Of a stretch of DNA of 64,000 nucleotides, positions 33,681 to 47,708 are shown one piece after another; the first letter of the stretch is position 1; the number at the start of each line of letters is the position of its first letter. The position numbers and the translations under genes were made by a program. Origin of the DNA: Flabesymbios commensalis (Eukaryota > Annelida > Polychaeta > Terebellida > Flabelligeridae); the NCBI GenBank assembly GCA_964017125.1, contig OZ024907.1, positions 18,026,176 through 18,090,175 on the forward strand, written 5' to 3'. Under the pieces are notes generated by a model. That model was not told the DNA's origin, made no database searches, and saw nothing but the letters and a program-made list of their open reading frames with translations.

Positions 33681-33872
33681 CCCTTTGACCGCCGGTGCCG
33701 CATATATTTGGGTTTTCATTTTTTATTAGCACATTAAGTACCACATTTCAAATATGGGACATCAACTAGCAAGATTTAAAAAGAGTTGACCTAGTTACCA
33801 TTTTGTCAAATCTGAATAATTTCACTCACTTGAAGTTGTGGATTCAAATTGAACATTTTGGCGGTTAAATGG
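33681..33872. mobile_element. TTAA MITE (CCCTTTAACCGCC family)
   Basis: TTAA at 33677-33680 and 33873-33876 flanks CCCTTTGACCGCCGG...TTTTGGCGGTTAAATGG. The interior shares GCATATATTTGGGTTTTCA, CAAATCTGAATAATTT and CACTTGAAGTTGTGGAT with copies at 57588 and 62887. Ends and target fit piggyBac-type movement. Confidence 0.8.
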
Positions 33873-34790
33873 TTAATATACAATTTTGGCTTTTGGATGA
33901 TTTTTGTCCTGATTTAAAGCGATACAATCAGGCTAAAATCATAATTTTAATTTTGGCTTCCACGATGTGTCAATATTTTGCAATAAAACGTCATATTTTT
34001 TTCAAGCAAAAAACTACAACCCGCAACTGATTTTATTATCTGGATATAATACAATCGGTTGTGTCCATGAACAAACTTGAGTAGGCCCAAGCCAAATTGA
34101 AAGCTATTTGGCTGCCAGACTAATAGCGCATATTCCAGAAGTAATGTAACTGCTGTGTGGGAAATAGGCCTATATATTGGTAGGAAATAATGATTTGCTC
34201 AAGCTGAGCATACAACGAAGAATAAACTCTAAAAACTCTAATTCTTTTATAGAATACATAGGCCTAACTTTTTTTTTGTAACATAGATACAAAATCAAAT
34301 TAAATGTTTGAGAATGTACAGCCTTTATTTCTATTGGAGTAATAGTGTAAGTACGTCTAATATCTGAATATGAGCATGGTCGTATTATGAGCAGACGCCA
34401 TATTTTGTATAGGGGGCATAGGCCTACTGGATATCAACAGGCTGCAGCCTGAATCAGGATAAGCACCACCTGGTGATTAACTATATATAATTGGTATGAG
34501 AGTGGTCCAGCCCTTTAATATTTTACGTCTATAATTTGAATGACAAAACACGACCCTTGTCTTTTACGGTACATTGAAAAAAATATGGCAATATTTCTTA
34601 TTGTATTTCTATAATGTAGGCCCAAATAAAGCTATATTTTCTTTGCTTTATCACCACAATAACGCAAAATCACGGGACAAAAACAACTAATCAACACCAG
34701 TGGCAAAGTTTTTTCATGAATGGGACCATATTTTATTATCTATAGGCCTAATTATTTGTTGCATACCGCAGTTTACTAACACAGACCCGA
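33873..34790. other. Intergenic, no gene seen
   Basis: AT-rich with scattered AGGCCTA motifs. No open frame of interest. Confidence 0.4.
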
Positions 34791-34792
34791 CC

Positions 34793-34855
34793 CACTAGGC
34801 ACACGACGTTGTAGCGACGTTGATTCAACGTCGCAACAACGTCGTGTGCCCAGTG
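34793..34855. repeat. 63-bp near-perfect palindrome
   Basis: CACTAGGCACACGACGTTGT pairs with ACAACGTCGTGTGCCCAGTG; the interior AGCGACGTTGA/TTCAACGTCGC also pairs. It looks like a hairpin MITE related in style, but not in ends, to the P1 family. Confidence 0.75.
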
Positions 34856-34950
34856 AGGTAGGCCTACCCAGGATTACCCCGCTCTGACAATCAAGTTTCA
34901 GAGAAAAGAAATATTTCTTCCCCGCTCACTCGTAAAGATTCAATATTATG

Positions 34951-35025
34951 GGGAGCCTCCGTGACGGAGAGGTAGGGTGCTCGACCTCAGATAGCCAGGG
35001 TACGAAGGGTACGAGGTGTGTACTA
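34951..35025 (+). mobile_element. SINE fragment, one tRNA-like head
   Basis: GGGAGCCTCCGTGACGGAGAGG followed by TGCTCGACCTCAGATAGCCAGGG matches the second tRNA-like unit of the SINEs at 26648 and 33161, in + orientation. The rest of the SINE is missing. Confidence 0.65.
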
Positions 35026-36219
35026 TGCGATAGGCCTATACTCCGCGAAATACGGTAGATATGCCTTTGGACAAGTGAAAAAACATGATTTTTAGGGCCT
35101 ACATTATTTTCACTGGAAAACCTATAAAACCTATAATTTTATATCAAATAAACCTAAAAAACCTATATGTTATGAAATAAACATATAAAAATCTCTATAT
35201 TTTGGCCTAAATAGATTTTGCAGCCTGGAGATTGACCCAAGTTTGGACTAATGTAGGTACAGCGTCATAGACGGTGAACCAAAATTAAACCAACATTGGG
35301 TAACGCTTGTGTTTTTTGAGTTAGTGGCAGAATAGGCCTATATTTATTTATCACGTTTTATATACACAAATATATACAATAATTGTACAAATATGCAATT
35401 GTAAATACAATTGTGTAAATCAGGATGTCGAATACAGGTGACCAGCACCCTAACTAAGTTCGATATCCAGGATAAAATTTATATACATGGTAATTACATT
35501 TCAAATTCCACTTAAAAGTAAAATTAAATATAAATATATTATACATATTTTTTGTTTCCCGCGCTAAAACCAGATTAAAATAACTACATATTAGTATAAA
35601 ATTAGCAAAAAACCCCTCTGGAAAGCGTAGAAACTTATAAAACAACTACAAGTGAAGCAATTTTTAAAAGCATGCAACTTTATAACAATATCATTATTTT
35701 AGTTCTATGAGGTCTTCACAATTTCAACGTTGTAGATATTTGCTTGACTGCGGAGCAAGTAGAAGGTGACCAGGGTGCCCTGAGCCACCACACAAGTTTA
35801 GTTCATTATGCACTCGAGCCAATTATCATATAATATCCATAGATCTAGAGGCTCTAGATCTATGATAATATCATGATAATACAATAAAACTATACTATAT
35901 TAAGAGTATTTTTAAAGACGATAATACAACTATGTGGTATTAAATAGAGCCCTCGACGACACGACCATAACGTTAGTCCCTTACTAAATGGCATCTGCTG
36001 GCCTCAGCTCGCATAGCCGTCGCTCAGCCGAAAAAATCCATGTATGCTATACTATTCTGAGCTGGACTGGTGGCTTTCGCCTGCCAACACATGAGTATCG
36101 ACACATAAGAAGCCATGCATATCGAATCATTGTCTTACGGGCATAGTGGAACGCTTTCTAACAGAATATGATATTGGAACATGTTGATTATGATGATTCG
36201 AATATCACACGCACGCCTG
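35026..36219. other. Intergenic, remnants only
   Basis: A P1-like remnant lies at about 35260-35320 (GCGTCATAGACGGTGAACC ... CCAACATTGGG). An inverted repeat around AGATCTAGAGGCTCTAGATCT is at 35841-35861. No gene seen. Confidence 0.4.
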
Positions 36220-36710
36220 ACATCCACAGTTGCGCAAGTCCTTCGGTAAACTATTCCAAATGCTAACTACGCGATTAGAAGAGAAATGTTTAAACGTCTT
36301 AGCTGTTCTGACTTGTCTAGGATAAAAGAGTGATCCGTTCTGACTTGACCGTATAGTCATCTGTCAAGTTCGTAGTATCTCAATAATGATGCAACACTAT
36401 TAGAAAAGTCAGACACAAATAGTGATTTAAAAATAAGTTTGATGTCCATCATCTCTCTGCAAAAAAACAATGGTAAGATATGGAAGAGCTCACAGCGTTC
36501 TTTATAATCAATAGTTGGATAATAAAGGGCATATCTGTTAAAATTTCTCTGAATTCGTTCAATAGACTCTATTTGAATTTTGGTGAACGGAGACCAGACT
36601 GGAGCAGAATATTCAATAATGGGCTGTATTAAAGATTTATAAAGTTTAACGGATACTGATGTTGGAGCTCTGTAACCTAGTGAGCGTCTAATCATACCAT
36701 TGACTCATGA
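36220..36710 (-). pseudogene. LINE reverse transcriptase C-terminal fragment
   Basis: On the - strand it reads SLGYRAPTSVSVKLYKSLI, QPIIEYSAPVWSPF, IESIERIQRNFNRYALYYP and LPLFFCREMMDIKLIFK. After a shift near 36357 it continues FKHFSSNRVVSIWNSLPKDLRN. This is the connection/C-terminal part of a non-LTR reverse transcriptase, truncated at the 5' side as is usual for LINE insertions. It differs from the L2/CR1-like, Jockey-like and I-group LINEs in this window. Confidence 0.8.
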
Positions 36711-36927
36711 TTGTTGAATACTAAACCCTTGTCAACTATAGCAAATATATCTTATTATATTTCATAGTCGCGAAAAATATAATATTTTCCATGACATACA
36801 GCCATGAGAGTAGGCTAAGTCTATTCTGTTTTAGGCCTACTCTTGGACGCACGCTTTGCTACTGAGTGCCTGGTGTGTGTAAACAAAACCGTTACGTGAT
36901 GTGGTCATGTAAGACAGTTGGATTCCA

Positions 36928-37262
36928 AGCAAACACGAGACTCTAACTCCTTACCGCCGGCACGATTAGGCTAAAAAAATATTTTTCATTAGCAAATTAA
37001 ATGCCAGCTTTAAGGCACGCTAAAGGTAAAACATCACATCAATCAGCAAGATTCAAAATCATTGACCTCCATTTCTGAATAATTTTCACCCGTTTGAAGT
37101 TGTGAATCGCATCAGCGATACACAACTTCAAGTGGGAGAAATTTCATATTACATAACTTGGCGGTTGAAGGGTCAAACCACTGTTGACCTAATGTTGGAC
37201 CAGCGTCGCAGACAATGGGCTAACATTGAGCCAACATTGGCTAAACGTCTCGTGTTTGTTTT
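36928..37262. mobile_element. P1 element interrupted by a TTAA-type MITE
   Basis: AGCAAACACGAGACTC at 36928 and CGTCTCGTGTTTG at 37247-37259 are the outer P1 ends. Between them lies a sequence with CTTACCGCCGGC and GGCGGTTGAAGGG ends and a central GAAGTTGTGAATCGC...GCGATACACAACTTC hairpin (about 37096-37128). The P1 core (GGACCAGCGTCGCAGAC) resumes at about 37198. This repeats the nesting seen at 62848. Confidence 0.6.
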
Positions 37263-37265
37263 ATT

Positions 37266-37450
37266 AACCCTTTGAGCGCCAATCGCGGCTATATTAGTGG
37301 AATTTTTAATTGTCTATTAGCTAGATTGAAAAATGATTGCACTTGATCCCGAGAAATTAGAATAATTTCATCCACTTAAATTGTGGATCGCGCCAGCGAG
37401 ACACAAATATAAGTGGATGAAAATCCAAAGTTTACGGTTCAAAACATAGG
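37266..37450. mobile_element. TTAA-type MITE remnant
   Basis: TTAACCCTTTGAGCGCC starts it at 37265. The hairpin CACTTAAATTGTGGATCGC...GCGAGACACAAATATAAGTGG is central. The right end is degraded (TTTACGGTTCAAA). Confidence 0.55.
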
Positions 37451-37712
37451 GAGAATGTTATCATTGCGAAAATCTTAAAATAAAATGCTATTAAAAGTTA
37501 TTGATAAATCGCACAGTTGAAGTTTTCTACACATGATTTTCCTCAGATGTTTTTATCTTTGAAAAGAATTGTATATTTCGCAACAGAATTTCTGATAATT
37601 AATGTTGTTGAGCTAATTATATGGCCTGTCACCATGATTAGGCCTATACTATGTCAATGGCGCCATTGTAAATCTCAGCGCTTGAAATCTCGCAGTACTT
37701 GTGAAACCGCTA

Positions 37713-37767
37713 GCTTTGGTTCAATGTTTGCCCAACGTCCCAGACGTTGGACAAACATTGAACCAAA
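37713..37767. repeat. Perfect palindrome, P1 core type
   Basis: TTTGGTTCAATGTTTGCCCA and TGGACAAACATTGAACCAAA pair around ACGTCCCAGACGT. The loop region keeps the GACG/CGTC pair seen in other P1 copies. Confidence 0.8.
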
Positions 37768-37895
37768 ATTTTGCGTGAGCTGAGTAGTAGTTAGTGTTAG
37801 AGGGAATACTTTACTTGACAGCGACCACAAGTAGTAATCAATAGATATATCAAACAGAAGTACTACACCTTGAAGTGACAGTGACATGTCTCCAG

Positions 37896-38075
37896 GTCCG
37901 CTCTTCATGCTCTCCTCTCAAAGATTATTATAAGACACTGATAAATGAGGCAGACAGAGGTCATTGTGATCTCACTGTAATAGGCCTACCTGAGATTAGA
38001 CCGAAACTATACATGGGTCGTGGAGACCCACTGACTTGGCTGCGAAACTACAATGGATCAGTGAAGACAGGCAAG
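37896..38075 (+). CDS. Candidate 60-codon host exon, function unknown
   Basis: Exactly 60 codons, open, lie between an AG (CATGTCTCCAG) and a strong donor (GGCAAG|GTGAGC), phase 0 at both sides. The peptide includes SPLKDYYKTLINEADRG, CDLTVIGLPEIRPKLY, GRGDPLTWLRNYNG and SVKTGK. It has ordinary amino-acid composition and ordinary codon use, unlike the repeat-derived frames nearby. I do not recognise the family, and no neighbouring exon was found. It may be a real internal exon, a transposon-gene fragment or chance. Confidence 0.35.
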
Positions 38076-38344
38076 GTGAGCGTGCACAGCCCAATATCAT
38101 TTAATGGAATACCTATTTGATAATATTGATAATTATTATTTTGATAAAACAAATTTGGTCAAGGATGCGACAGTGATTTCATTAGGTTTACCACGAAAGA
38201 ATTAATAACCATTTGAAGATTTATCTTTCATATCTTGATTAGATCGTGTACAGCCTGTATGCATAATTTATCTTCTAAATGAATTATTGTATAATGTTAT
38301 AATATTAATAAATACATCTCCATGAAACAACCATGTTACACATA

Positions 38345-38838
38345 TGGTCTCACCACCCCAAATGCCAGTCCCATTGAAACGCATGTATAATGCCAAAATT
38401 CTAGGGGCGAGATCACCTCTTTCGTCCCTAGCTGCCCCCTATGTGACACACCATAATAAAGCCTAAACTGTTTTTTTTTCAAAAACAGCTTCGAAAATGG
38501 TATGCTAACTTCCTGCGTTTTGAGTTACACTCCCATGTTGATAAAAAGGTCCGTTTTGCCCAGATCTCCCGTAATATTCTCGCGCCCATTCCCAGAAAAG
38601 ACACAAATCCTTCTAACCCCATGTGTCCATCCGAAAATCTCACATAACAGTTATACCTCATATCACAGTTAGCGAAAACAGTGTGTGCTTACAATGTATC
38701 CACATAATTACAACATTCCTGTATTTCTCTTAATTCACCAGAAGCGGAAACAACCATTTAAAGCAGTAATTTGGGTAGGGATTCTCTAGTCAGTAGCCAC
38801 CCCCCTTGGATTTCGGCTCATTTAGGGTGGTGAGACCA
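38345..38838. mobile_element. 494-bp inverted-repeat element, TA target
   Basis: TGGTCTCACCACCC and GGGTGGTGAGACCA are the ends, flanked by TA. The left 150 bp (ATGCCAGTCCCATTG, CCTAAACTG...CAAAAACAGCTTC) recur in inverted orientation at 39690-39856, so a second, partial copy lies nearby. Confidence 0.7.
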
Positions 38839-39689
38839 TATAATGACGTGGTATTTTTTTTTATAAATTTACGCGTGTATCATCTCAAATAAGAATATCA
38901 TATATTAAGTCGTTGGTGATCAAAAACTATTCCACAACCGTGTTTACTTGTCTGAAACGTGCAATAGAAAGCACAAAATTCATTCAATTTATTTATTTAT
39001 CACATTTTCTAATATCTCCAACCACTTGGAATATAGGTATATTACATAATTTTATTTTTTACCAAATTTAAGTTCTGTCTCGCTACCGCGACCCACAACT
39101 TCAAGTGGGTAAAAATTACTCATATTTGTTTAATTTGAGACCAAATATTTACAAATATTGATGTTCAAGTGCACATTTAATTCGCAATAACAGTGATATA
39201 GCCAAATGGGCTAATTAAAACGGATTAAGGGATGTTGCAAAGTTAAAAGAAAATTCAAACATCCAAAAAATTTGGAGGTGGGTGGGTGGGTCCAGGGCCA
39301 TTTTGGATAGAAAATTGGAAAGCCAATAAAAAAAATTAAATGTTAACCCAGCGATATGGTCTGACCACCATAAACAAGCCTAAATGACGGCAGGTGTATG
39401 ATGGAATCATCACACAAAATATTTTCATTGCGGCTGTTTCAACCTCTGTTGAATTAAAAACAAATACAAAGAAGTTATATTTCTGTGAATAATAAATAAG
39501 TATACGATGTCTGCTTCATCCCAAATATAGATGTAACTGTTTCGTGATAATCTGACAGGGAAACAGTGGGCCAAAAATATGTGTGTCTGGTCTGTGAAAG
39601 AGAGTATGAATTTAAGCCTTATTTAAACTATGGTGATCTTTTTGCACACTCGGGGGCCTAGCTCAAAATCTGTTTGGGTAGCAACCCCT
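38839..39689. other. MITE remnants, no gene
   Basis: A hairpin GTCTCGCTACCGCGACCCAC with CAACTTCAAGTGGGT (39076-39110) and an end-like CAAATGGGCTAATT (39203) mark a degraded TTAA-type MITE at about 39000-39235. ATGGTCTGACCACC at 39356 resembles the TATGGTCTCACC ends. Confidence 0.5.
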
Positions 39690-39856
39690 TATCGGAGCTG
39701 TTTTTGAAAATGCACAGTCCAGGCTTCATTATGATATGCGGCACTAGATAGGGGGAAGGGCAAAAAGAAGAAAAATAGGCCCGTGGAATTGAGGCATTTT
39801 ACATGTATGTCAATGGGACTGGCATTTGGTGAGGTGAGACCATATAGACGGGTCGA
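39690..39856 (-). mobile_element. Partial inverted copy of the 38345 element
   Basis: Its complement shares ATATGGTCTCACC, CAAATGCCAGTCCCATTGA, AATGCC and TTTTCAAAAACAGCT with 38345-38500. Together the two form an inverted pair about 1.5 kb long. Confidence 0.65.
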
Positions 39857-42554
39857 TGTACCACCTCAACCCCCTAAAAAATATGTTTGAAGGTTTATAA
39901 CGGTTTTCTATCCTACTGGATGTATTAGTGAATGACAGTCAATCAAAATCTGACCCCTAAAAAAGGATAAAAAATCCAAGATGCCGCCATCGTCCGTGAA
40001 AATCGGTTAAACCACCCTAAATTGCCTAAAATTTCACAATTAAACAATGATTCTTGTTTTTATGGCAAAATCCAAGATCATGACCAATAAAATATGATTT
40101 CTCGACAAATAAAGGTTTTTTGATTGGAAAATCCATTTCTTATATGATTTTCATGATTGAAGGTCATCTTCAATGTCAAAAAGTTAATCTACAGATCAAA
40201 TAATCGAAAATATGATTTTTACTAATAAAGTTTAGAAATTGCGTAATACCTCATTTTCATGGGATTATGACTGGTAAATCCTTTTATGATATTATGTTTG
40301 TGATTCAATGTGACTTTTTAAATCCTGAAAATAATATTTTTAACAAATACAAATATAAAAAAAACATCATATGTAATATCCAGGGGCGGATCCAGCTTTT
40401 TCACTGAGGGGGGGGGGGGGTTAAAATCAAAAATATATATATATTTAACTGTAAGGGGGTCGAGGGGCCCGCCCCCGGGGAAATTTCTGATTTTCAAAGG
40501 CTTTCTCATGCAATCTAAGGCATATTGGCACTGTTTCTCACTCAGTATATTTTCCACCCTTCTCGGAAATTGAGAGGGGTGAGTGGTACACCAAAAGCAT
40601 AGTATATAAGGTTCCTTTTTATGTCAGGGGAAGGGAATGGAAAAACACAAACACATTTTTTCAGCTTGATAGAAGAACTGAACAAAATGTACACAATGTA
40701 CATTTATTCCTTGAATTTCACTGTTTTTTCCAGTATAATTCCCAGTAAATTATTGCTTTACGTCACGTTTTGGCACTAATGGTCATTTATGTGACATTGT
40801 AATGCGATAACTGAATAATGTACAGATTATGACGTGAGTTTGGGGTGATAGGGCACGGTGGGTTGTTAAAAGCTTTTTCCTTCACTCGCCCGATAACATA
40901 GGGGTAATGGGCATGTCTTGGGGATTTACCCCAGGCATATTCATATGTTTTGTACTATATTGCCGGTTGTCTAAGGCTACCACGGCCAACATCAGTGCCT
41001 GCACTGACATTGACACTTAAACAGTAGGTATACACTAATTAGTCATTGCAATTTCCTTCCTCTAGAGTCATTGGCGGCCATCTTGGATTTGACAACACTT
41101 TTCTGATAGTCAGATTTTGAAAGACTTTTTCGTGCCATTATATACATCTCATTGGTGACAAAACGTCCGGAAAACATCTTTGGTATAATTTTCCGGGGAG
41201 TTCGAGTGGATGTTTGCATAAATCGACCATCTCCGCTTGTAATCAACATAACTTCATGATGTTTATATCAAAATGTTCTTTTGTACAAAAGGATTACAAT
41301 GAAGCAGGCTTTTAGCCACGAACTAGTCACATATATCATTTATTTTCAATTTCTTATAGGCCTATGTTAATGATTGAAATAGTATTTAAAATGTCAAACA
41401 TATCAAAATCTTGCTATTTCGCTTATCAATATCTAGGCCTACCTTAAATTGGAAATGAGTTATACGCGTGACTATTTAGTCACTCAGAACCTGTTTCAAT
41501 GGAATCCTTATAGCAATAAATGCACATGTAGACATTTAAATCATAAAGTTGTGTTGATTACAAGCCGAGATATAGCGGTTTCAACATTTTGGCGGCCATC
41601 TTGGACGCCAATTTGAATAATGAAAAAGGCTTCAGCGGGAATCAAGGGGAGTTTTGGTATGTTGTTTCTAATGGTATTTGGAAGGTATCCTGAAAAATTC
41701 AGCTTGGGCATCTTTTTTTCCCCTTCAGCCTGATTACATGTCTAATACTATTCGCCTACTATACTTACGTCATAATATGGAGATACGAATCGTCTGGGTG
41801 AAGCAATATATATTTTTCTGTTAACCCAATGTTACTTGCTGGGACGACGTCGCAGATTATTGCTGGTATACGATTACGTGACAGATTATACTTTATACGA
41901 TAAAACATTTCTGCAGAGTTGATTTGTGGGAGAATTCTTCCCCGCGAACCCGATTATATGTGGCACCGGAACATGAAATCTGTATGTGGGACCTTGTAAC
42001 TTTTACAACAAGTGTGTCACAGATATGCTAAAATTGTACATACAATGTCAATGAATACAGTTTACTCAATATATAATAAAGTTATAGTGACTGCGTATCA
42101 AATCTAAACTAAATATATTCTGTTTACACAAATCACATTACAATACTTTTTCCACATTTACATAGATCACCTAGTTGCCCCCGAAACACCACAATAACTA
42201 TAGACGACATACCCTGCGCTGTCTGACTTCTTCTAGCGATCATAGCCAATTACAATTGGAAATATCATCAGAAACAGCGACATAAAATACGTTTGACTTG
42301 GTTACGAAAACCAGATAGACTTTATTACTTATTTACTAAGAATGAAAGCGCCAACCTCCTTACAAGATTTTGGGATTTTTCTCCAGATGCGAAGTAAACA
42401 GCAAAAGCCAAGATCAGTCACTAGCGACTTATCTTAGTGTTCCAGAAAACCGGCCATTTGTATATACTTCAGATAACTTCATCCATATAATTAACATAAA
42501 TTACCTGCGTTCTTCATCTGTCAATACACTGAACAAGTATTTGATATCAAACAT
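39857..42554. other. Intergenic, several repeat fragments
   Basis: No gene is seen. CAGGGGCGGATCCAGC at 40381 is a typical hAT-type end, followed by a G-run, with no partner found. GGCGGCCATCTTGGA occurs at 41072 and 41592 in the same orientation. TTGTAATCAACATAACTTCATGA (41238) is inverted relative to ATAAAGTTGTGTTGATTACAA (41545). A P1-like core lies at about 41826-41872. Confidence 0.45.
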
Positions 42555-45069
<2,515 letters not shown>

Positions 45070-45268
45070 CTGTAGATCTGGTAATATTCGGAAAATTCCA
45101 ATTTTCACGAGGAGGACAAACTTGCGAATTTAAAAATCTCGCGAAGATTATTATTATGAGCGCTACCTATCAGCGGAATTAACAATTCGCAAATTCTAGA
45201 CTTCGTAAAAAGTGCCAAAATCACAAGATCGCAAACATTAAAACACGCGAATATTATCAGATCTACAG
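45070..45268. mobile_element. 199-bp MITE, TA target
   Basis: CTGTAGATCTGGTAATATTCG and CGAATATTATCAGATCTACAG are inverted ends flanked by TA (45068-45069, 45269-45270). The interior has several TCGCGAA/TTCGCAA motifs in both orientations. Confidence 0.8.
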
Positions 45269-45929
45269 TATATCGGAATTAGGTGTAGAAAGCTTCTACG
45301 GAAGTATATTTGATATTTTCCCAAAATATTGCGTGACGGTGTGGTAGCCAATCCAATATATTTCGGATATTATTTTCTAAAGTATTTCACTCACCTGGGT
45401 TTTCATACGTGGAACAATTCCGAACAAATAATATAACCTGACACTCATGTACACCTTGATAAGCATTGTTGGTCTCTTCTTATTGCGTTTTCTCATAGCT
45501 GTCTTTCACAGTCAAGATTCATAATAGACGACAACATAATAGTACAATGATAGCATTATTACTTATATAATGGTATGTAGACCTACAGGCGTGAGGTGCA
45601 TGCTAATAAATAGACCTCTCACTCCCCGTAGAGTCTACAACAACGAGAAATACTGATGGCTTTTGCAACGAAGTCTTTTGGATTATAACAAAAACTTGAT
45701 GATAAGCTACGCAAAATAGATTATTATTGTAATAAAGCCTACAATCGTAACACGAAATCGCTGATGGTTTTATAATCGTGAATACTATATTCTCGTTTAT
45801 TATACTATCATCCCTTCCGTCGCTAATCACGACTATAGCGGTTTTATATTCGTCTTATTAGCTGAGAAAATCACACTTTGTTTTTCATTTTATTTATAAA
45901 CGACAAATCTTAAATCCAGCATTGGAAAA
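45269..45929. other. Intergenic, no gene seen
   Basis: No coding evidence on either strand. Confidence 0.4.
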
Positions 45930-47171
45930 CATGTCCCTATTTGACAATGGCGCTACAGATCATCATAGAAGCAACAATATTCAGTATATTTCTTCTAGAT
46001 TACAAATAAAGGCGACCTCGGTTAACCAGTGGTGTGAAATTAACAGAATGAAAATGCGCATGGAAAAGACAAAAATGATGCAACAACAACCTACTTATTG
46101 ATAATACCACAATTCAGCAAATAAACAATACCAAATTACTTGGCATTCACATAGATAGTTCCCTGACGTGGGATGTTCAGGTATCTCATGTAAAAAATAG
46201 TGCTATATAAATTATTCTTGCTGAAGCGGATTCGGAATTTTCTATCTAAAGACACTCGGATTTTATTTTATAACTTTTACATAAAGCCATACTTGGAGTA
46301 TTGTTGCAGTATATGGGGTAATTGTTTAAAAGAAAATATAAATATCATTGTAAAACTTCAAAAAAGGGCTGCAAGATTAATTTTAGATGCCGAATTTTTC
46401 ACACATTAAGCGCTAGAATTGAACTGGATCCCGTTCTCTGATATTGTTAAGTACTACCAAGTTAGCTAAGTTTACAAGTGCATTCACAAAATTTCTTCAA
46501 AGCGTTATACAAAAACAGAAAGACAATAGTCGCACGTCCGGCAACATGAAAGTCGGAGCAGTAAGCCACCCGCTCGAGTAATGGCACGGTGCTATACACA
46601 GTGAAATGTGTTAGATTTGATCACGGCCATCTGTCGACACCTGAGTTGAGTGATATTGTTTGGAGTCATTTCGACTACCAAATGAAAACATTATTATTCG
46701 GTTAAATTAACAATTGAAACAGATTAAAGCAATTGATACTCCTTTGTTTTTCTACCCTTCATGCACTAGACACTACTTCTACCATATCTAGAAAACAGAC
46801 ATGTGTCACCGACTTTTTCCAAAAAATAAAGGCAGAATGTACAAATATTATTTTAAAAAATCATATAAATATATATTTGAAATAACAAAATTATGAAATT
46901 ATATATTTGAAATATTAAAATTATATTTGTATCATATTTATGTTGTTATTTTGTTCGCACAACCAATACATGTACTATTATAATAACATTACAGTATGAA
47001 TTAGATATATATATCATCGGTTCCAACACAGCTTGGAGGGGGGTGGCGGAGCTGCTCCGAAACTCTGCCATATTCGATGTTCCGTCATATTTCTTGGGAA
47101 CTGATGATGACGGAACATCGAGAGATCTCTGTAATTTAAGGTCTTCAGACACAGGTCGCTTAGATGTTCCG
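45930..47171 (+). pseudogene. Old LINE reverse transcriptase, left part
   Basis: Pieces read QIKATSVNQWCEINRMKM, KLLGIHIDSSLTWDVQVSH, KLFLLKRIRNFLSKDTRIL, YIKPYLEYCCSIWGN and KLQKRAARLILDA, the standard late reverse-transcriptase motifs, with several frame breaks. The last piece, near 47100-47171, reads GTSRDLCNLRSSDTGRLDVP and continues in frame at 53176, after the inserted I-group LINE. Confidence 0.8.
47159..47171. repeat. Left target duplication of I-group LINE
   Basis: CTTAGATGTTCCG is repeated at 53163-53175. Confidence 0.9.
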
Positions 47172-47708
47172 GGGAGGAGGGTGTTACCTCCACGTGGTCC
47201 TCCTGGTAACTTTTTTTAGAAGGCTAAACACACCCTCAACCTGTTTGCCGTGGGTTGCACCCCGTATAGGTGGGAGAAGGGATCCTGGTGGTTGAGGGCG
47301 TAGGAGCCTGCGGACTCCATACTCCCAACACACCACTTTGGCCCTTATCTCATTGAGACGGGTGGTCTGGTGGGCCCGGCCAGATCAATCGGCTGGTCTC
47401 GTTGATTTGGTGTTCATACTTGTTTATTATTTATCGTTTCGCCGCATCTTATCATCAAAGACGTATTCTACAGGTAGCACTTTCTCATTACTATATACAC
47501 GAATCTGAACACCAAATCACGTTGCTCATGGGCTAATCAAGTGAAAGGATGTGTACTGCGGTTATTGCAACTGCTGTTCTTTTGCTATGAGTATATCACC
47601 CTGGTAGCTCTGACAATTCTAACGCAGGGTACCGCGGGCAAATTGTCCCCTGGTAGGGCTCCGAGGCGGGTGGAGCGCTAGGGTGATGAAAAACAATACC
47701 AATTCAAT
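47172..47708 (+). promoter_or_regulatory. I-group LINE 5' UTR
   Basis: It starts GGGAGGAGGGTGTTACC and contains GGGTTGCACCCCGTATAGG, GATCCTGGTGGTTGAGGGCG and a GGTGGTCTGGTGGGCCCGGCC stretch. The region is GC-richer than its surroundings. An internal promoter is expected for such elements. Confidence 0.6.

Noticed and set aside
40381-40560. Complete hAT element
   Set aside because: Only one hAT-like end (CAGGGGCGGATCCAG) is visible; no partner end or target duplication was found.
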